Shown: piece by piece, positions 37,983 to 48,115 of the stretch
How the letters are laid out: each line of letters starts with the position of its first letter
Position numbering within the stretch: position 1 is the stretch's first letter
Source: Rhizobium sp. WSM4643
GTDB lineage: Bacteria > Pseudomonadota > Alphaproteobacteria > Rhizobiales > Rhizobiaceae
Direction of reading: 5' to 3'
NCBI RefSeq assembly: GCF_025152745.1
Contig: NZ_CP104040.1
Span: 1,922,001-1,986,000, forward strand
Length of the DNA: 64,000 nucleotides
Notes under the pieces: model-generated
Database searches by the model: none
What the model saw: only the letters and a program-made list of their open reading frames with translations
Told to the model about the DNA's origin: nothing
Translations under genes and position numbers: made by a program

Positions 37983-38654
37983 TCAGTTGAGGCCGGATCG
38001 CGCCTCGGCTTTCGCCTTGGCGATATCGCGCAATGCATTCGCGAGCACATCAGGCGTCTGGGCGCCGCTGACGGCATATTGCTGGTCGAAGATGAAGAAC
38101 GGCACGCCGTTGACGCCCATCTCCTGGGCCGCCTTGATCTCGGCGACGATCAGATCGCGGTCGGCATCGGAGGCAAGCAGCGAGGCGATGACCGAGCGGT
38201 CGAGGCCGGACTTTTCGGCGATATCGAGCAGCACCGCATGGTCGCCGACATTGCGGCCTTCCTCGAAATTCGCCTTGAACAGCGCGTCAACGACCTTGTC
38301 CTGCTTCTCCCGGCCTTCGATCATCGCCCAGTGGATCAGTCGATGCGCATCGAGCGTGTTCGGGCCGATCTTGATCGCCTCGAAATTAAAGGCAATGCCG
38401 ACCTCGCGGCCATAATCGGTGAGCATCTTGTGAGCCTGGGCGACGCGCTCCTCACCGCCGAGCTTCTCGGCCAGCGCCTTCTTCTGGTCGACGCCTTCCT
38501 TGGGATAGTCGGGATTGAGCCGGTACGGCCGCCAGTTGATGTCAACGCCGATTTGGTCCTGCACCTCGGCGATGGCGAGCTCCAGCCGCGCCTTGCCGAG
38601 ATAGCACCAGGGGCAGACGACATCCGAGACGACGTCGATGGTGATACGCTCCAT
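37983..38654 (-). CDS. DsbA family oxidoreductase, FrnE-like
   Basis: 223-residue thioredoxin-fold protein with an N-terminal CPWC active site in DVVCPWCYLGKARLE, as in FrnE and 2-hydroxychromene-isomerase-like DsbA proteins. No signal peptide is visible, so it is cytoplasmic. Downstream family segments are WRPYRLNPDYP and GVNGVPFFIFDQQYAVSGAQ, the latter with the cis-proline. AAGGA lies eight bases upstream of the ATG. It may act on thiols or bind small polyketides; no direct clue is given by neighbours. Confidence 0.9.
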   Translation of the reverse strand: MERITIDVVSDVVCPWCYLGKARLELAIAEVQDQIGVDINWRPYRLNPDYPKEGVDQKKALAEKLGGEERVAQAHKMLTDYGREVGIAFNFEAIKIGPNTLDAHRLIHWAMIEGREKQDKVVDALFKANFEEGRNVGDHAVLLDIAEKSGLDRSVIASLLASDADRDLIVAEIKAAQEMGVNGVPFFIFDQQYAVSGAQTPDVLANALRDIAKAKAEARSGLN

Positions 38655-38720
38655 GATGATTTTCCTTATTCTGTGCGTCTCCCAAGAGAGACATTCAAGC
38701 CGGGGCGGTCCGGCCGTTTC

Positions 38721-40523
38721 TTATTGGGCGCTCGTATCCCACCAGAGCGGCAGCTGGTAGCCATAGAGTGGCACCGTGTTGGGATGGCCGATGCGTTTGC
38801 TGCGCGCCACCCATTGCTGATCCATATGATAAAGCGGCAGCACGTAATGGCTGGACAGCAGCAGCCGGTCGTATGAGCGCACCGCTGCGGTGAAATCCTC
38901 GGCCGAGCGCGCCCGGAGCAGGTGATCGATCAACGCATCGAGGTCGGGGTCGTCAGCGCCTGCGAAACTGTCGCTGCCCTCGCGGGTCTTCGCTGCCGAA
39001 GACCAGCGGCCGAGCTGTTCGTTTCCGGGGGAAAGGGAGGACGTGTAGGACTTCATGATCATGTCGTAGTCAAAACTGTTCGTCCGGCTCTGATACTGCG
39101 AATCATCGACCGTGCGAATCGAAGCGGCGATGCCGATGGTCTGCAGCGAACGCTGGTAGGCGACGGCGAGCTTCTCCTGGTCGGCATTCTGCGTCATGAT
39201 CTCGAAGGCGAGCTGGCGGCCGGAGGCATCGAGCATCTTGCCGCCCTGAATCGTATAGCCGCCCTGTTTCAGCAACTCGACGCCCTGTTTCAGCACATTG
39301 CGGTCGCGGCCGGAGCCGTCGGTGACTGGCAGCTTGTAGGTGCCGTCGAGAATCTCCGGGGCAATTTTGTCCTTGATCGGCCCGAGCAGGGCAAGCTCGG
39401 CCGCATTGGCGGGGACGCCAAAACTCGACAGCTCGGAATTCTGCCAGAAACTCTGCGTGCGCTTGTAGGCGCCGGAATAGAGGTTCTTGTTCGCCCATTC
39501 GAAATCGAACACCAGCGACAGGCCTTCGCGCACCTTGAGATCGGCAAAGATCGGTCGGCGCGTATTGAACACGAAGCCGAGCATGCCGCTCGGCAATTTC
39601 GGCGTGAACACGTCCTTGACCACGGCCCCCGAGGTGGCGGCGGGGAAATTATAGGCATTGGCCCAATGGCCGGGATTGCCATCCGGATAGATGTCGACAT
39701 CGCCCTTCTTGAAGGCCTCGAACAGCGTCGTATCCTGCAGGAAATACTGGACGGTGATCTGGTCGTAATTGTCGGTGCCGACCTTGGCGGGAATGTCCTT
39801 GCCCCAGTAGTTGGGGTCGCGCTCATAGGTGATGCTCTCGCCGGGCTTCACCGTCTTCACCTTGTAGGGACCGGACCCGACCGGCGGCGTCAGCGATGAA
39901 CGGTCGAAGGTTGCCGGATCGATCGCATGTTTCGGCAGCACCGGAAACAGACCGAAAATCAACGGCGTCTCGCGGTCGGCCTTGTCGTTGAAGGTGAAGC
40001 GCACGCTGTGCTCGCCGACCTTCTCCATCTTGGCGACGACGTTGAGGCGGTTGGCGAAGGGCACGCGGCCCTTGTCGCGCATCAGCTCGAAGGTGAACAT
40101 CACGTCTTCCGGCGTCACCGGCTGGCCATCGGCCCATCTCGCCTTCGGATTGAGGTTGAACTGAATGAAGCTCCGATCGTCGTCCCATTCGACCGTCTCG
40201 GCAAGCAGGCCGTAGAGGGTGAAAGGCTCGTCCCTGGAGCGCTGCATCAGCGATTCGTAGACGAGATTGCCATAGTCCGGATCCCACATGCCGCGCGCCG
40301 TCGTGCGCATGCTCTTCAGGATGAACGGGTTGAGGCTGTCGAAGGTGCCGACCACGCCATAGGTGATCTTGCCACCCTTTTTGACGTCGGGATTGACGTA
40401 AGGGAAGTGCTTGTAATCAGCCGGCAGGGCAGGCTCGCCGTGCATCGCGATGCCGTGCAGCGGCTCGGCGGCGACCGTGCCGCACAGCAGCGAGAGGACG
40501 AGGGGGACGACGATACGGAGCAT
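38721..40523 (-). CDS. Extracellular solute-binding protein family 5 (YejA-like)
   Basis: 600-residue periplasmic binding protein for oligopeptides or related solutes. A signal peptide ends near LLCGTVAAEP, followed by HGIAMHGEPALPADYKHFPY, which is typical of YejA. Cluster motifs include WDPDYGNLVYESLM and FNLNPKARWADGQPVTPEDV. The start at 40523 follows AAGGA by eight bases. It is an orphan: no yejB/E/F permease or ATPase is adjacent, so it must borrow a transporter encoded elsewhere. Confidence 0.9.
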   Translation of the reverse strand: MLRIVVPLVLSLLCGTVAAEPLHGIAMHGEPALPADYKHFPYVNPDVKKGGKITYGVVGTFDSLNPFILKSMRTTARGMWDPDYGNLVYESLMQRSRDEPFTLYGLLAETVEWDDDRSFIQFNLNPKARWADGQPVTPEDVMFTFELMRDKGRVPFANRLNVVAKMEKVGEHSVRFTFNDKADRETPLIFGLFPVLPKHAIDPATFDRSSLTPPVGSGPYKVKTVKPGESITYERDPNYWGKDIPAKVGTDNYDQITVQYFLQDTTLFEAFKKGDVDIYPDGNPGHWANAYNFPAATSGAVVKDVFTPKLPSGMLGFVFNTRRPIFADLKVREGLSLVFDFEWANKNLYSGAYKRTQSFWQNSELSSFGVPANAAELALLGPIKDKIAPEILDGTYKLPVTDGSGRDRNVLKQGVELLKQGGYTIQGGKMLDASGRQLAFEIMTQNADQEKLAVAYQRSLQTIGIAASIRTVDDSQYQSRTNSFDYDMIMKSYTSSLSPGNEQLGRWSSAAKTREGSDSFAGADDPDLDALIDHLLRARSAEDFTAAVRSYDRLLLSSHYVLPLYHMDQQWVARSKRIGHPNTVPLYGYQLPLWWDTSAQ

Positions 40524-40807
40524 TCGGCAATCCTTGATCCGTGAAAACGGGGCATGATTCACGCCAAGATTATCATGGGGTCGACCGATTCCAACACGGA
40601 GCGGCGATTTCTTTGGCATCGCGACGAAATGCGCGTCAAATTGCCAAAGAAGTGCTGGATATCTTGCACGCTGCGATGTAACAGGTGAACCCGAAGTTTA
40701 GGGGTCATGCATTTGCCTTATTTTTTTAAGAGGTGGAGTGCCGAACGACCCGATGGTTGGGGCGGCAAGACGTTGCCCCGAACGGATATCAGGAGACGGA
40801 ATTCGTT

Positions 40808-41470
40808 ATGATGTTCAAGTCTGAAAAGAAAATGCGGGCAGCACTGTCCGTTCTGGCAGTGGTGTTCGGCGCTTCGGCTCCGGTCTCCTCCTTCGCACAG
40901 GATGCGGCGACACAGGCTCCGGCCGATGCCCCGGCACAGGCCGCAGGAGCGCCGAAGCTCGGCTGGTACAAGACCTGCAGCAAGCAGGAAGACAACGACA
41001 TCTGTGTTGTCCAGAACCTGATCCTCGCCAATGGCGGCCAGCTCGTCACGGCCGTCGGCCTGATCTCGGTTTCCGGCAAGATCAACCGCAAGCTCCTGCA
41101 GGTCTCGGTTCCCACTGCACGCCTCGTCCCTCCCGGCGTTCTCATGCAGATCGACGGCGGCAAAGGCCAAAAGCTCGACTACGCCGTCTGCCTGCCGGAC
41201 AAGTGCACCGCTGAAATCCCGCTGACCGACGCGATGATCGCCAGCCTCAAGAAGGGCAGCGACGTGATCTTCACCTCGATCAACTTCCGCCGCGCCCCGA
41301 ACCCGATCAAGATTTCGCTTGAAGGCTTCACCGGTGCTTATGACGGCGAACCGGTTTCCGAATCCAAGCTCGCTGAAAGCCAGCGCAGCCTGCAGGACAG
41401 CATGCAGAAGAAGGCCGAAGAAGCCCGCAAGAAGCTGGAAGACGCGCAGAAGGCAGCTAAGGCGCAGTAA
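40808..41470 (+). CDS. Invasion-associated locus B (IalB) family protein
   Basis: 220-residue secreted protein. It has a Sec signal peptide (ending SSFAQD), an Ala/Pro/Gln-rich spacer, and the IalB domain (about residues 50-175) with WYKTCSKQEDNDICVVQN and VCLPDKCTAEIPLTD, including four cysteines likely to form disulfides. A charged coiled-coil tail rich in Lys/Glu/Ala follows. The family is named for a Bartonella invasion factor but is widespread in rhizobia with unknown function. AGGAG is 12 bases from ATG 40808. A terminator follows. Confidence 0.9.
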   Translation: MMFKSEKKMRAALSVLAVVFGASAPVSSFAQDAATQAPADAPAQAAGAPKLGWYKTCSKQEDNDICVVQNLILANGGQLVTAVGLISVSGKINRKLLQVSVPTARLVPPGVLMQIDGGKGQKLDYAVCLPDKCTAEIPLTDAMIASLKKGSDVIFTSINFRRAPNPIKISLEGFTGAYDGEPVSESKLAESQRSLQDSMQKKAEEARKKLEDAQKAAKAQ

Positions 41471-41493
41471 TCCTGTCACCTTCTTTGAAACAG

Positions 41494-41520
41494 AAACCCG
41501 GCTTCACGCCGGGTTTTTTG
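41494..41520 (+). terminator. Rho-independent terminator of the IalB-family gene
   Basis: CCCGGC pairs with GCCGGG, extended by flanking A-T pairs, and is followed by six thymines, 24 bases after the stop codon. Confidence 0.88.
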
Positions 41521-41792
41521 TTGGTAGATTTCGATCTCTGCAGCTTGTGCCACCGTGGTCCGGTTCGTGCCAATGGCTGCCCCTCACCCTCTCCCCGTAA
41601 AAACGGGGAGAGGGGACGTGCCCTGCGAGAGAGATGGGAACGGAGAGGTCGCGGCATGTCCCCTTCGCCCCGCGCGCGGGGGTCCGAAGGACGGGTCGAG
41701 ACCCGTGGCTCGACCCCGGTCGGCGCCGGCAGGCGGATGAGGGGCATTCCGGTCAGCAGCTTACGCCGACATGCGGGGTATCGTACCAAAAG
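41521..41792. repeat. Intergenic region with REP-like palindrome
   Basis: This non-coding stretch holds a perfect 11-bp stem (41587-41597 with 41604-41614) of CCCTCTCCCCG around a six-base A-rich loop. A G/C-rich tract with further short palindromes follows to about 41745. It resembles REP-like intergenic elements I recall from Rhizobiaceae. Only one copy is in the window, so its repeated nature is inferred. Confidence 0.6.
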
Positions 41793-41825
41793 AACAAGGC
41801 CTCGCCGGGATTGCGAGGCCTTGTT
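41793..41825 (-). terminator. Rho-independent terminator of hspQ
   Basis: A perfect 13-bp stem (AACAAGGCCTCGC) with a 7-base loop; on the minus strand it is followed by CTTTTGG. It lies 23 bases after the hspQ stop codon. Confidence 0.8.
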
Positions 41826-41847
41826 TCATGCGGTCGGTCAGCCTGAC

Positions 41848-42177
41848 TTAGTGGGCGAAGCTCATCTTGGGTTTGAACTGCCCTGACGGGGCCTGATCGA
41901 AAATCTGGTAGATCTGCGGGTTGCGAAGCGGCGTGCCGCTTTCGTCGTTCATCAGGTTTTGCTCGGAGACATAAGCGACATATTCGCTTTCGTCATTCTC
42001 GGCAAGCAGGTGATAGAACGGCTGGTCCCTGCTCGGGCGCACCTCGGCGGGAATGGAATTCCACCATTCCTCCGTATTCGCGAACTCAGGATCAACGTCG
42101 AAGATGACGCCACGAAACGGAAAAACCTTGTGCCGAACCACTTCGCCGATACTGAACTTTGCTATTCTTTCTTTCAT
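41848..42177 (-). CDS. hspQ: Heat shock protein HspQ (hemimethylated-DNA-binding/YccV family)
   Basis: 109-residue protein of the HspQ/YccV family, which in enterobacteria acts as a heat-inducible specificity-enhancing factor for Lon and influences DnaA stability. Recognisable elements are FSIGEVVRHKVFPFRGVIFDVDPEF and QPFYHLLAENDESEYVAYVSEQNL. The start at 42177 (MKERIAKF) has AAGGAAG eight bases upstream; the eight-codon extension is rejected. A perfect 18-bp palindrome lies 17 bases upstream of the start codon, suggesting direct control by a repressor. Confidence 0.92.
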   Translation of the reverse strand: MKERIAKFSIGEVVRHKVFPFRGVIFDVDPEFANTEEWWNSIPAEVRPSRDQPFYHLLAENDESEYVAYVSEQNLMNDESGTPLRNPQIYQIFDQAPSGQFKPKMSFAH

Positions 42178-42193
42178 GGTACGACTTCCTTTC

Positions 42194-42211
42194 ATCACCA
42201 AATTTGGTGAT
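42194..42211. promoter_or_regulatory. 18-bp perfect palindrome upstream of hspQ
   Basis: ATCACCAAATTTGGTGAT reads identically on both strands. It sits just upstream of the hspQ Shine-Dalgarno sequence, where a bound dimeric regulator would block transcription. The binding protein is unknown. Confidence 0.6.
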
Positions 42212-42295
42212 TGGTGCCGCGCAAATCAAGATTTTTGCGCGTGTTCGTCACATGAACGTCATATCCTCCTACTGGCGTCCATGACCCGGGGAGGT

Positions 42296-42321
42296 GAAAG
42301 CCCCGGCGAACCGGGGCTTTC
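42296..42321 (-). terminator. Terminator of the glnB-glnA operon
   Basis: GAAAGCCCCGG and CCGGGGCTTTC pair perfectly (11 bp) around a CGAA tetraloop, 16 bases after the glnA stop codon on the minus strand. The T-run after the stem is short. Confidence 0.75.
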
Positions 42322-42336
42322 GGTCTTCGCGGCCGA

Positions 42337-43746
42337 TCAGGCCGAATAGTACATGTCGTATTCGACCGGATGCGGCGTCATTTCGAAACGCATCACCTCA
42401 GCCATCTTCAGCTCGATGAAGGCATCGATCTGATCGTCGTCGAAGACGCCGCCGGCCGTCAGGAACTTGCGGTCCTTGTCGAGGCTTTCAAGCGCTTCGC
42501 GCAGGCTGCCGCAGACGGTCGGGATCTTCTTCAATTCCTTCGGCGGCAGGTCGTAAAGATCCTTGTCCATGGCCTTGCCGGGATGGATCTTGTTCTTGAT
42601 GCCGTCGAGGCCGGCCATCAGCATGGCGGCGAAGGCGAGATAGGGGTTGGCGGTCGGATCCGGGAAGCGGACTTCGACGCGTTTGGCCTTCGGGTTGGAT
42701 CCGAACGGAATGCGGCAGGAAGCCGAGCGGTTGCGGGCCGAGTAGGCAAGCAACACAGGGGCTTCGTAACCCGGGACGAGACGCTTGTAAGAGTTCGTCG
42801 ACGGATTGGTGAAGGCGTTGATCGCCTTGGCATGCTTGATGATGCCGCCGATATAAAACAGGCAGCTCTCGGAAAGGCCGGCATATTCGTCGCCGGCAAA
42901 GGTCGGCTTGCCGCCCTTCCAGATCGATTGGTGCACGTGCATGCCCGAGCCGTTGTCGCCGAAGATCGGCTTCGGCATGAAGGTCGCCGTCTTGCCGTAG
43001 GCGTTGGCCACCTGGTGGACGACATATTTGTAGATCTGCATCTTGTCGGCGTTGCGCACCAGCGTATCGAACTTGATACCGAGTTCGTGCTGGGCGGCGG
43101 CGACTTCATGGTGATGCTTTTCGACGACGACGCCCATCTCGGAGAGCACAGTCAGCATTTCCGAACGCATGTCCTGGGCGCTGTCGACGGGGGGAACCGG
43201 GAAATAACCGCCCTTGATGCGCGGGCGATGGCCGAGGTTGCCGGTCTCGTAATCGGTGTCGTCGTTCGACGGCAGTTCGGTTGAATCGAGCTTGAAGCCG
43301 GTATTGTAAGGATCGGCCTTGTACTTGACGTCGTCGAAGACGAAGAATTCGGCTTCCGGGCCGACAAAAACCGTATCGCCGATGCCGGATGCCTTGAGGT
43401 AGGCTTCGGCCTTCTTGGCGGTGCCGCGCGGATCGCGGTTATAGGCCTCGCCGGAGACCGGATCGAGGATGTCGCAGACGATGACCATGGTCGACTGGGC
43501 GAAGAAAGGGTCCATATGCACCGTTTCGGTGTCGGGCATCAGCACCATGTCGGACTCGTTGATGGCCTTCCAGCCGCCGATCGAGGAGCCGTCGAACATC
43601 ACGCCGTCAGCGAACATGTCTTCATCGACGCAGACGACGTCCATCGTCACATGCTGCAGCTTGCCCTTCGGGTCGGTGAAACGCAGATCGACGAACTTAA
43701 CGTCGTTCTCCTTGATCTGCTTCAGAATTTCGCTTGCGGTCGCCAT
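42337..43746 (-). CDS. glnA: Type I glutamine synthetase (GSI)
   Basis: 469-residue dodecameric enzyme making glutamine from glutamate, ammonia and ATP; central to nitrogen assimilation. Visible sites include the FDGSSIGGW loop, [13 protein letters not shown] [10 protein letters not shown], and [10 protein letters not shown]. The adenylylation tyrosine is Y398 in DKDLYDLPP, so activity should be controlled by GlnE. It lies 78 bases downstream of glnB on the same strand; in R. leguminosarum the two are known to be co-transcribed, with glnA possibly also having its own promoter in the gap. Confidence 0.97.
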   Translation of the reverse strand: MATASEILKQIKENDVKFVDLRFTDPKGKLQHVTMDVVCVDEDMFADGVMFDGSSIGGWKAINESDMVLMPDTETVHMDPFFAQSTMVIVCDILDPVSGEAYNRDPRGTAKKAEAYLKASGIGDTVFVGPEAEFFVFDDVKYKADPYNTGFKLDSTELPSNDDTDYETGNLGHRPRIKGGYFPVPPVDSAQDMRSEMLTVLSEMGVVVEKHHHEVAAAQHELGIKFDTLVRNADKMQIYKYVVHQVANAYGKTATFMPKPIFGDNGSGMHVHQSIWKGGKPTFAGDEYAGLSESCLFYIGGIIKHAKAINAFTNPSTNSYKRLVPGYEAPVLLAYSARNRSASCRIPFGSNPKAKRVEVRFPDPTANPYLAFAAMLMAGLDGIKNKIHPGKAMDKDLYDLPPKELKKIPTVCGSLREALESLDKDRKFLTAGGVFDDDQIDAFIELKMAEVMRFEMTPHPVEYDMYYSA

Positions 43747-43824
43747 TAAGTAGTTTCCTCCGATTTGCGATGACGGTGTGGCTCGGCGATGACGGTAACG
43801 GACTTTGCGCGATTGGCAAAGTGG

Positions 43825-44506
<682 letters not shown>

Positions 44507-45979
44507 ATGATCAAAAACCTGTCCGACCTTCTTCTCACGCCGGCCGAAATGGCCGCCGTCGATACGGCCGCAGCCGCATCCGGCATCGATTCCTTCGCCC
44601 TGATGGAAAGGGCAGGCGCCGCGGTTGCCGCCGCGGCTCTGTGCCTTCATCCCGGAGCGCTGCGCTTCGTCGCGCTTTGCGGGCCCGGCAACAATGGCGG
44701 CGACGCCTATGTCGCAGCACGTCATCTGCAGCAGAGCGGGGCGAGGGTGGCGCTCTTCCACCTCGGTGATCCCGTGAGGCTGAAGGGCGACGCCGCCCGC
44801 GCCCGCAGGAGCTGCGCATTGGAGGGACAAGGACTCGACCTCTATCGGCCCGAAACCGGCGACGTCGTCATCGATGGCCTGTTCGGGGCGGGGCTTGGTC
44901 GCGCGGTGTCGGCCGATGTGCGCGCGCTGATCGGCCGCGTCACGCAGGCCGCTATTCCCGTGCTCGCCATCGATCTGCCCTCCGGCCTCGATGGCCGCAC
45001 CGGCAAGGTGCTGGGTGCTGCCTTCCGGGCCTGCAACACCATCACCTTCATGACCCGCAAGCCCGGCCATCTGCTGATGCCGGGCAGGGAGCTTTGCGGT
45101 GAATTGGAGGTCTTCGACATCGGTATCCCCGCTCGTATCGTCAGGGCTGAAGCGGGGGGTGCCATCGCCGAGAACACGCCGGATGCCTGGAAGCGCGTGT
45201 TGCCGGCCGAGCAGTTGGAAACCCACAAATACAAGCGCGGTCATCTGGTCGTCTTCTCAGGCGAGGCCGACAAGACGGGTGCCGCGCGCATGTCGGCGAT
45301 CTCGGGTCTGAAGGCCGGCGCCGGCCTGGTGACGATCGCCGCCCCCCGCGCGGCGATGGCCGCCAATGCGGCGCATCTCACCGCCGTCATGCTGCATGCC
45401 ATCGACGACGAGGCCGACCTCGGCGACTGGCTCTCCGACAAGCGGCTGCAGACCTTCGTCCTCGGCCCCGGTTTCGGCATCGGCGCCAGGGCGCGCGGCT
45501 TCGTCTCGGCCCTTGCCGATCGCCATCTGGTGCTTGATGCCGACGGCATCTCTTCGTTCAAGGACGATCCGCAACAGCTGTTTGATCTTTTCGAGGGTGA
45601 GCCGCGGCTGGTGCTGACGCCGCACGAAGGCGAATTCGCGCGGCTCTTTCCCGATATCGGCGGCGACGAAGCGCTCGGCAAGGTGGACAAGGCCTTGGCC
45701 GCTGCCCGCCGCGCCAATGCCGCGATTATCTACAAAGGCGCCGATACCGTCATCGCCGCGCCAGACGGCCGTGCGCTCATCAACACCAACGCTCCCGTCT
45801 GGCTTGCCACCGCCGGTTCCGGCGACGTACTTGCCGGCATCATCGGCGGATTGCTCGCCCAGGGCCTGCCGGCCTTCGAGGCCGCGGCTGCCGGCGTCTG
45901 GCTGCATGGAGAGGCAGGTCAACGCGCCGGCAAAGGGCTGACGGCAGAGGAGCTTGCTGCCGAAGTATTGCCGTTTTAA
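44507..45979 (+). CDS. nnr: Bifunctional NAD(P)H-hydrate epimerase/dehydratase
   Basis: 490-residue metabolite-repair enzyme that converts damaged NAD(P)H hydrates back to NAD(P)H. The N-terminal YjeF epimerase domain has LMERAGAAVA, CGPGNNGGDAYVAARHL and PSGLDG. The C-terminal ADP-dependent dehydratase domain has LVLTPHEGEFARLF, IYKGADTVIA and the NTNAPVWLATAGSGDVLAGIIGG loop. ATG 44507 is used; GTG 44504 is an alternative. It is divergent from glnB. Confidence 0.94.
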   Translation: MIKNLSDLLLTPAEMAAVDTAAAASGIDSFALMERAGAAVAAAALCLHPGALRFVALCGPGNNGGDAYVAARHLQQSGARVALFHLGDPVRLKGDAARARRSCALEGQGLDLYRPETGDVVIDGLFGAGLGRAVSADVRALIGRVTQAAIPVLAIDLPSGLDGRTGKVLGAAFRACNTITFMTRKPGHLLMPGRELCGELEVFDIGIPARIVRAEAGGAIAENTPDAWKRVLPAEQLETHKYKRGHLVVFSGEADKTGAARMSAISGLKAGAGLVTIAAPRAAMAANAAHLTAVMLHAIDDEADLGDWLSDKRLQTFVLGPGFGIGARARGFVSALADRHLVLDADGISSFKDDPQQLFDLFEGEPRLVLTPHEGEFARLFPDIGGDEALGKVDKALAAARRANAAIIYKGADTVIAAPDGRALINTNAPVWLATAGSGDVLAGIIGGLLAQGLPAFEAAAAGVWLHGEAGQRAGKGLTAEELAAEVLPF

Positions 45980-46234
45980 AGCGTCGCTGCGCGTCCTTTG
46001 GGAGGGCGGATGCCGCCATCCGGCGGCGGATCTGCCCGCTGCTGGTCTTCTGCACCTTGAACGCAGAATCTGGACCGTCATCCGACATGTCTGACTGTGG
46101 CGCAGTCTGAAGGCCGGCTGAATGACGGCCATTGTCGTCGCGCTCCTTGCATGGCATCTTCCGGCCGGGATTCCGCGTCTCGTTGACGGGCTTTCCATTT
46201 TTTTGCGTAAGTCTGTCTTTCGACGGAGGCTCGA

Positions 46235-47254
46235 ATGAGTATTGGCCTGATCGCCCTACTTGATGATATCGCGGCATTGGCCAAGGTGGCTGCGGCGTCG
46301 CTCGACGATATTGCCGGCCAGGCTGCCAAGGCGGGCGCGAAAGCGGCTGGCGTCGTCATTGATGATGCGGCCGTCACACCCCGCTACGTCACCGGATTTT
46401 CGGCAGCACGCGAATTGCCGATCATCGGCAAGATCACGCTCGGCTCGCTGAAGAACAAGCTTCTGATCCTGCTTCCGGCAGCACTGATCCTGAGCCTTGT
46501 CGCACCGCAGGCGATCACGCCGCTGCTGATGATTGGCGGGCTTTATCTCTGCTACGAGGGTGTGGAAAAAGTCTACGAACTGGTGCTGCCGCATGCAGCC
46601 CATGCCCATGAATCGGCACTCGAGACGACAAGCCTCGATGCCAAATCGCTAGAAGACGAGAAGGTTGCTGGCGCAATCAAGACGGATTTCATCCTGTCGG
46701 CCGAAATCATGGCGATTACGCTCGCCGCGGTGCCCTCAGGCAGCATGTTCACGCAAGCCGTCATCCTTGCCGTTGTTGGACTGGGTATCACGATCATGGT
46801 CTATGGCGGCGTGGCGCTTATCGTGAAAGCCGATGATCTGGGTCTGATGCTGGCGCGTGTGCGGACGGCATCTCCGATGGGTGCCGCCTTGCGTTCGATC
46901 GGGGAGGGGCTTGTCACAGGCATGCCTTATTTTCTGAAAGTGCTCGGCATCGTCGGAACGGCCGCCATGATCTGGGTCGGCGGCGGCATCATCGTTCATG
47001 GCCTCGAAGCCTATGGCATCAGTGGCCTTGCGCATCTGATCCACGAGGCCGGCGAGGCGACTGCGCATGCGGTTCCCGTTCTGGCATCGGTGCTGCGCTG
47101 GGTCGTCGAGGCCGCAGGCGCGGGTATCGTCGGTAGCGTCGCCGGCTTGATCGCAATTCCGGTCACAGGCTACGCCGTCTCGCCGATATGGCGGTACCTC
47201 AAATCGCTCCTGCCGCGCCGGCGGAAAGAGGCGCTGGCGAACGGGAAGAAATGA
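46235..47254 (+). CDS. DUF808 family inner-membrane protein (YedI-like)
   Basis: 339-residue membrane protein with about six to seven hydrophobic helices. The N-terminal amphipathic LIALLDDIAALAKVAAASLDDIAGQAAKAG and VVIDDAAVTPRYVTGF are family hallmarks, as is the EDEKVAGAIKTDFILSAEIMAI stretch. It ends in a short basic tail (PRRRKEALANGKK). GGAGG lies ahead of the ATG. Function is unknown; it stands alone, convergent with the DUF72 gene, after 255 bases of non-coding DNA. Confidence 0.9.
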   Translation: MSIGLIALLDDIAALAKVAAASLDDIAGQAAKAGAKAAGVVIDDAAVTPRYVTGFSAARELPIIGKITLGSLKNKLLILLPAALILSLVAPQAITPLLMIGGLYLCYEGVEKVYELVLPHAAHAHESALETTSLDAKSLEDEKVAGAIKTDFILSAEIMAITLAAVPSGSMFTQAVILAVVGLGITIMVYGGVALIVKADDLGLMLARVRTASPMGAALRSIGEGLVTGMPYFLKVLGIVGTAAMIWVGGGIIVHGLEAYGISGLAHLIHEAGEATAHAVPVLASVLRWVVEAAGAGIVGSVAGLIAIPVTGYAVSPIWRYLKSLLPRRRKEALANGKK

Positions 47255-47284
47255 AGCTTGCGGCTATCGGCGGGCAAGCCCTGC

Positions 47285-48091
47285 TTATTTCGCCAGCGCC
47301 TGCTGCAGGGCGATTGCTCCATGTGGCGCATTGACCTTGCCCTCATGGATCATGAAGGCGAAGACGTCGCGCGGCTCGACCTTCACCTCGCGATCTCTAT
47401 CGATCAGCGGCAGGTCATCAGGAATCTTGCCCTCGGCCCAGGTCTCCAGCCGGTCTGCCCAGGCCTTCAGGTCCTTTTCCGGATAGCAGGTCGGGATATC
47501 GTCCGATCCCTTCTGCAGCCTGGCATAGACGAAATCGGCCGTGACGTCGGCGATCATCGGATATTCGAAATGTTCGGCGCAAACAGGCGCCACGCCGTAT
47601 TTCGCCAGCAGCGCGACGAACTCCGGCACCTTGAAGGAATCGTGCCGCACCTCGACCACGTGGCGGAGCGTCAGCCCGTCCTGTTTTGCCGGCAGCAGCT
47701 TCAGGAAGGCTTCGAAATCGTCTGCATCGAACCTCTTCGTCGGCGCGAACTGCCAGAGCAGCGGCCCGAGATGATCGCCGAGTTCGCTGATGCCCGATGA
47801 CAGAAACCGCTCCATCGATTCACCGGCTTCGGCAAGCACCCGCCGATTGGTGACGAAACGTGTCGCCTTCAGCGAAAAGATGAAACCGTCGGGCACGTCA
47901 GCCGCCCATTTGGCAAAGACCGCGGGCTTCTGCGTGCTGTAATAGGTGCCGTTGACCTCGATAACCTTCAGCTGGCGGCTGGCATAATTCAGCTCGTCCT
48001 TCTGCTTCAGGCTCTCGGGAAAGAAATGCCCGCGCCAGGGCTCGAAGGTCCAGCCGCCGATGCCGGTGCGGATAGTGCCGGATTTCGTCAT
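47285..48091 (-). CDS. DUF72 family protein (YecE-like, TIM barrel)
   Basis: 268-residue protein of the DUF72/YecE family. The start RTGIGGWTFEPWRGHFFPESL and the internal VRHDSF and YARLQKGSDD positions are typical. These proteins adopt a TIM-barrel-like fold and are suspected hydrolases or nucleic-acid-related enzymes, but no reaction is established. GGGGAGG lies five bases before the ATG. It is last in a probable uvrA-GNAT-DUF72 operon, 24 bases after the GNAT gene. Confidence 0.88.
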   Translation of the reverse strand: MTKSGTIRTGIGGWTFEPWRGHFFPESLKQKDELNYASRQLKVIEVNGTYYSTQKPAVFAKWAADVPDGFIFSLKATRFVTNRRVLAEAGESMERFLSSGISELGDHLGPLLWQFAPTKRFDADDFEAFLKLLPAKQDGLTLRHVVEVRHDSFKVPEFVALLAKYGVAPVCAEHFEYPMIADVTADFVYARLQKGSDDIPTCYPEKDLKAWADRLETWAEGKIPDDLPLIDRDREVKVEPRDVFAFMIHEGKVNAPHGAIALQQALAK

Positions 48092-48115
48092 GTCGTCCTC
48101 CCCATTCGCAGCCGC

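Noticed and set aside
41580..41620. A CRISPR-like repeat
   Set aside because: The palindrome occurs once, with no regularly spaced copies and no cas genes in the window.
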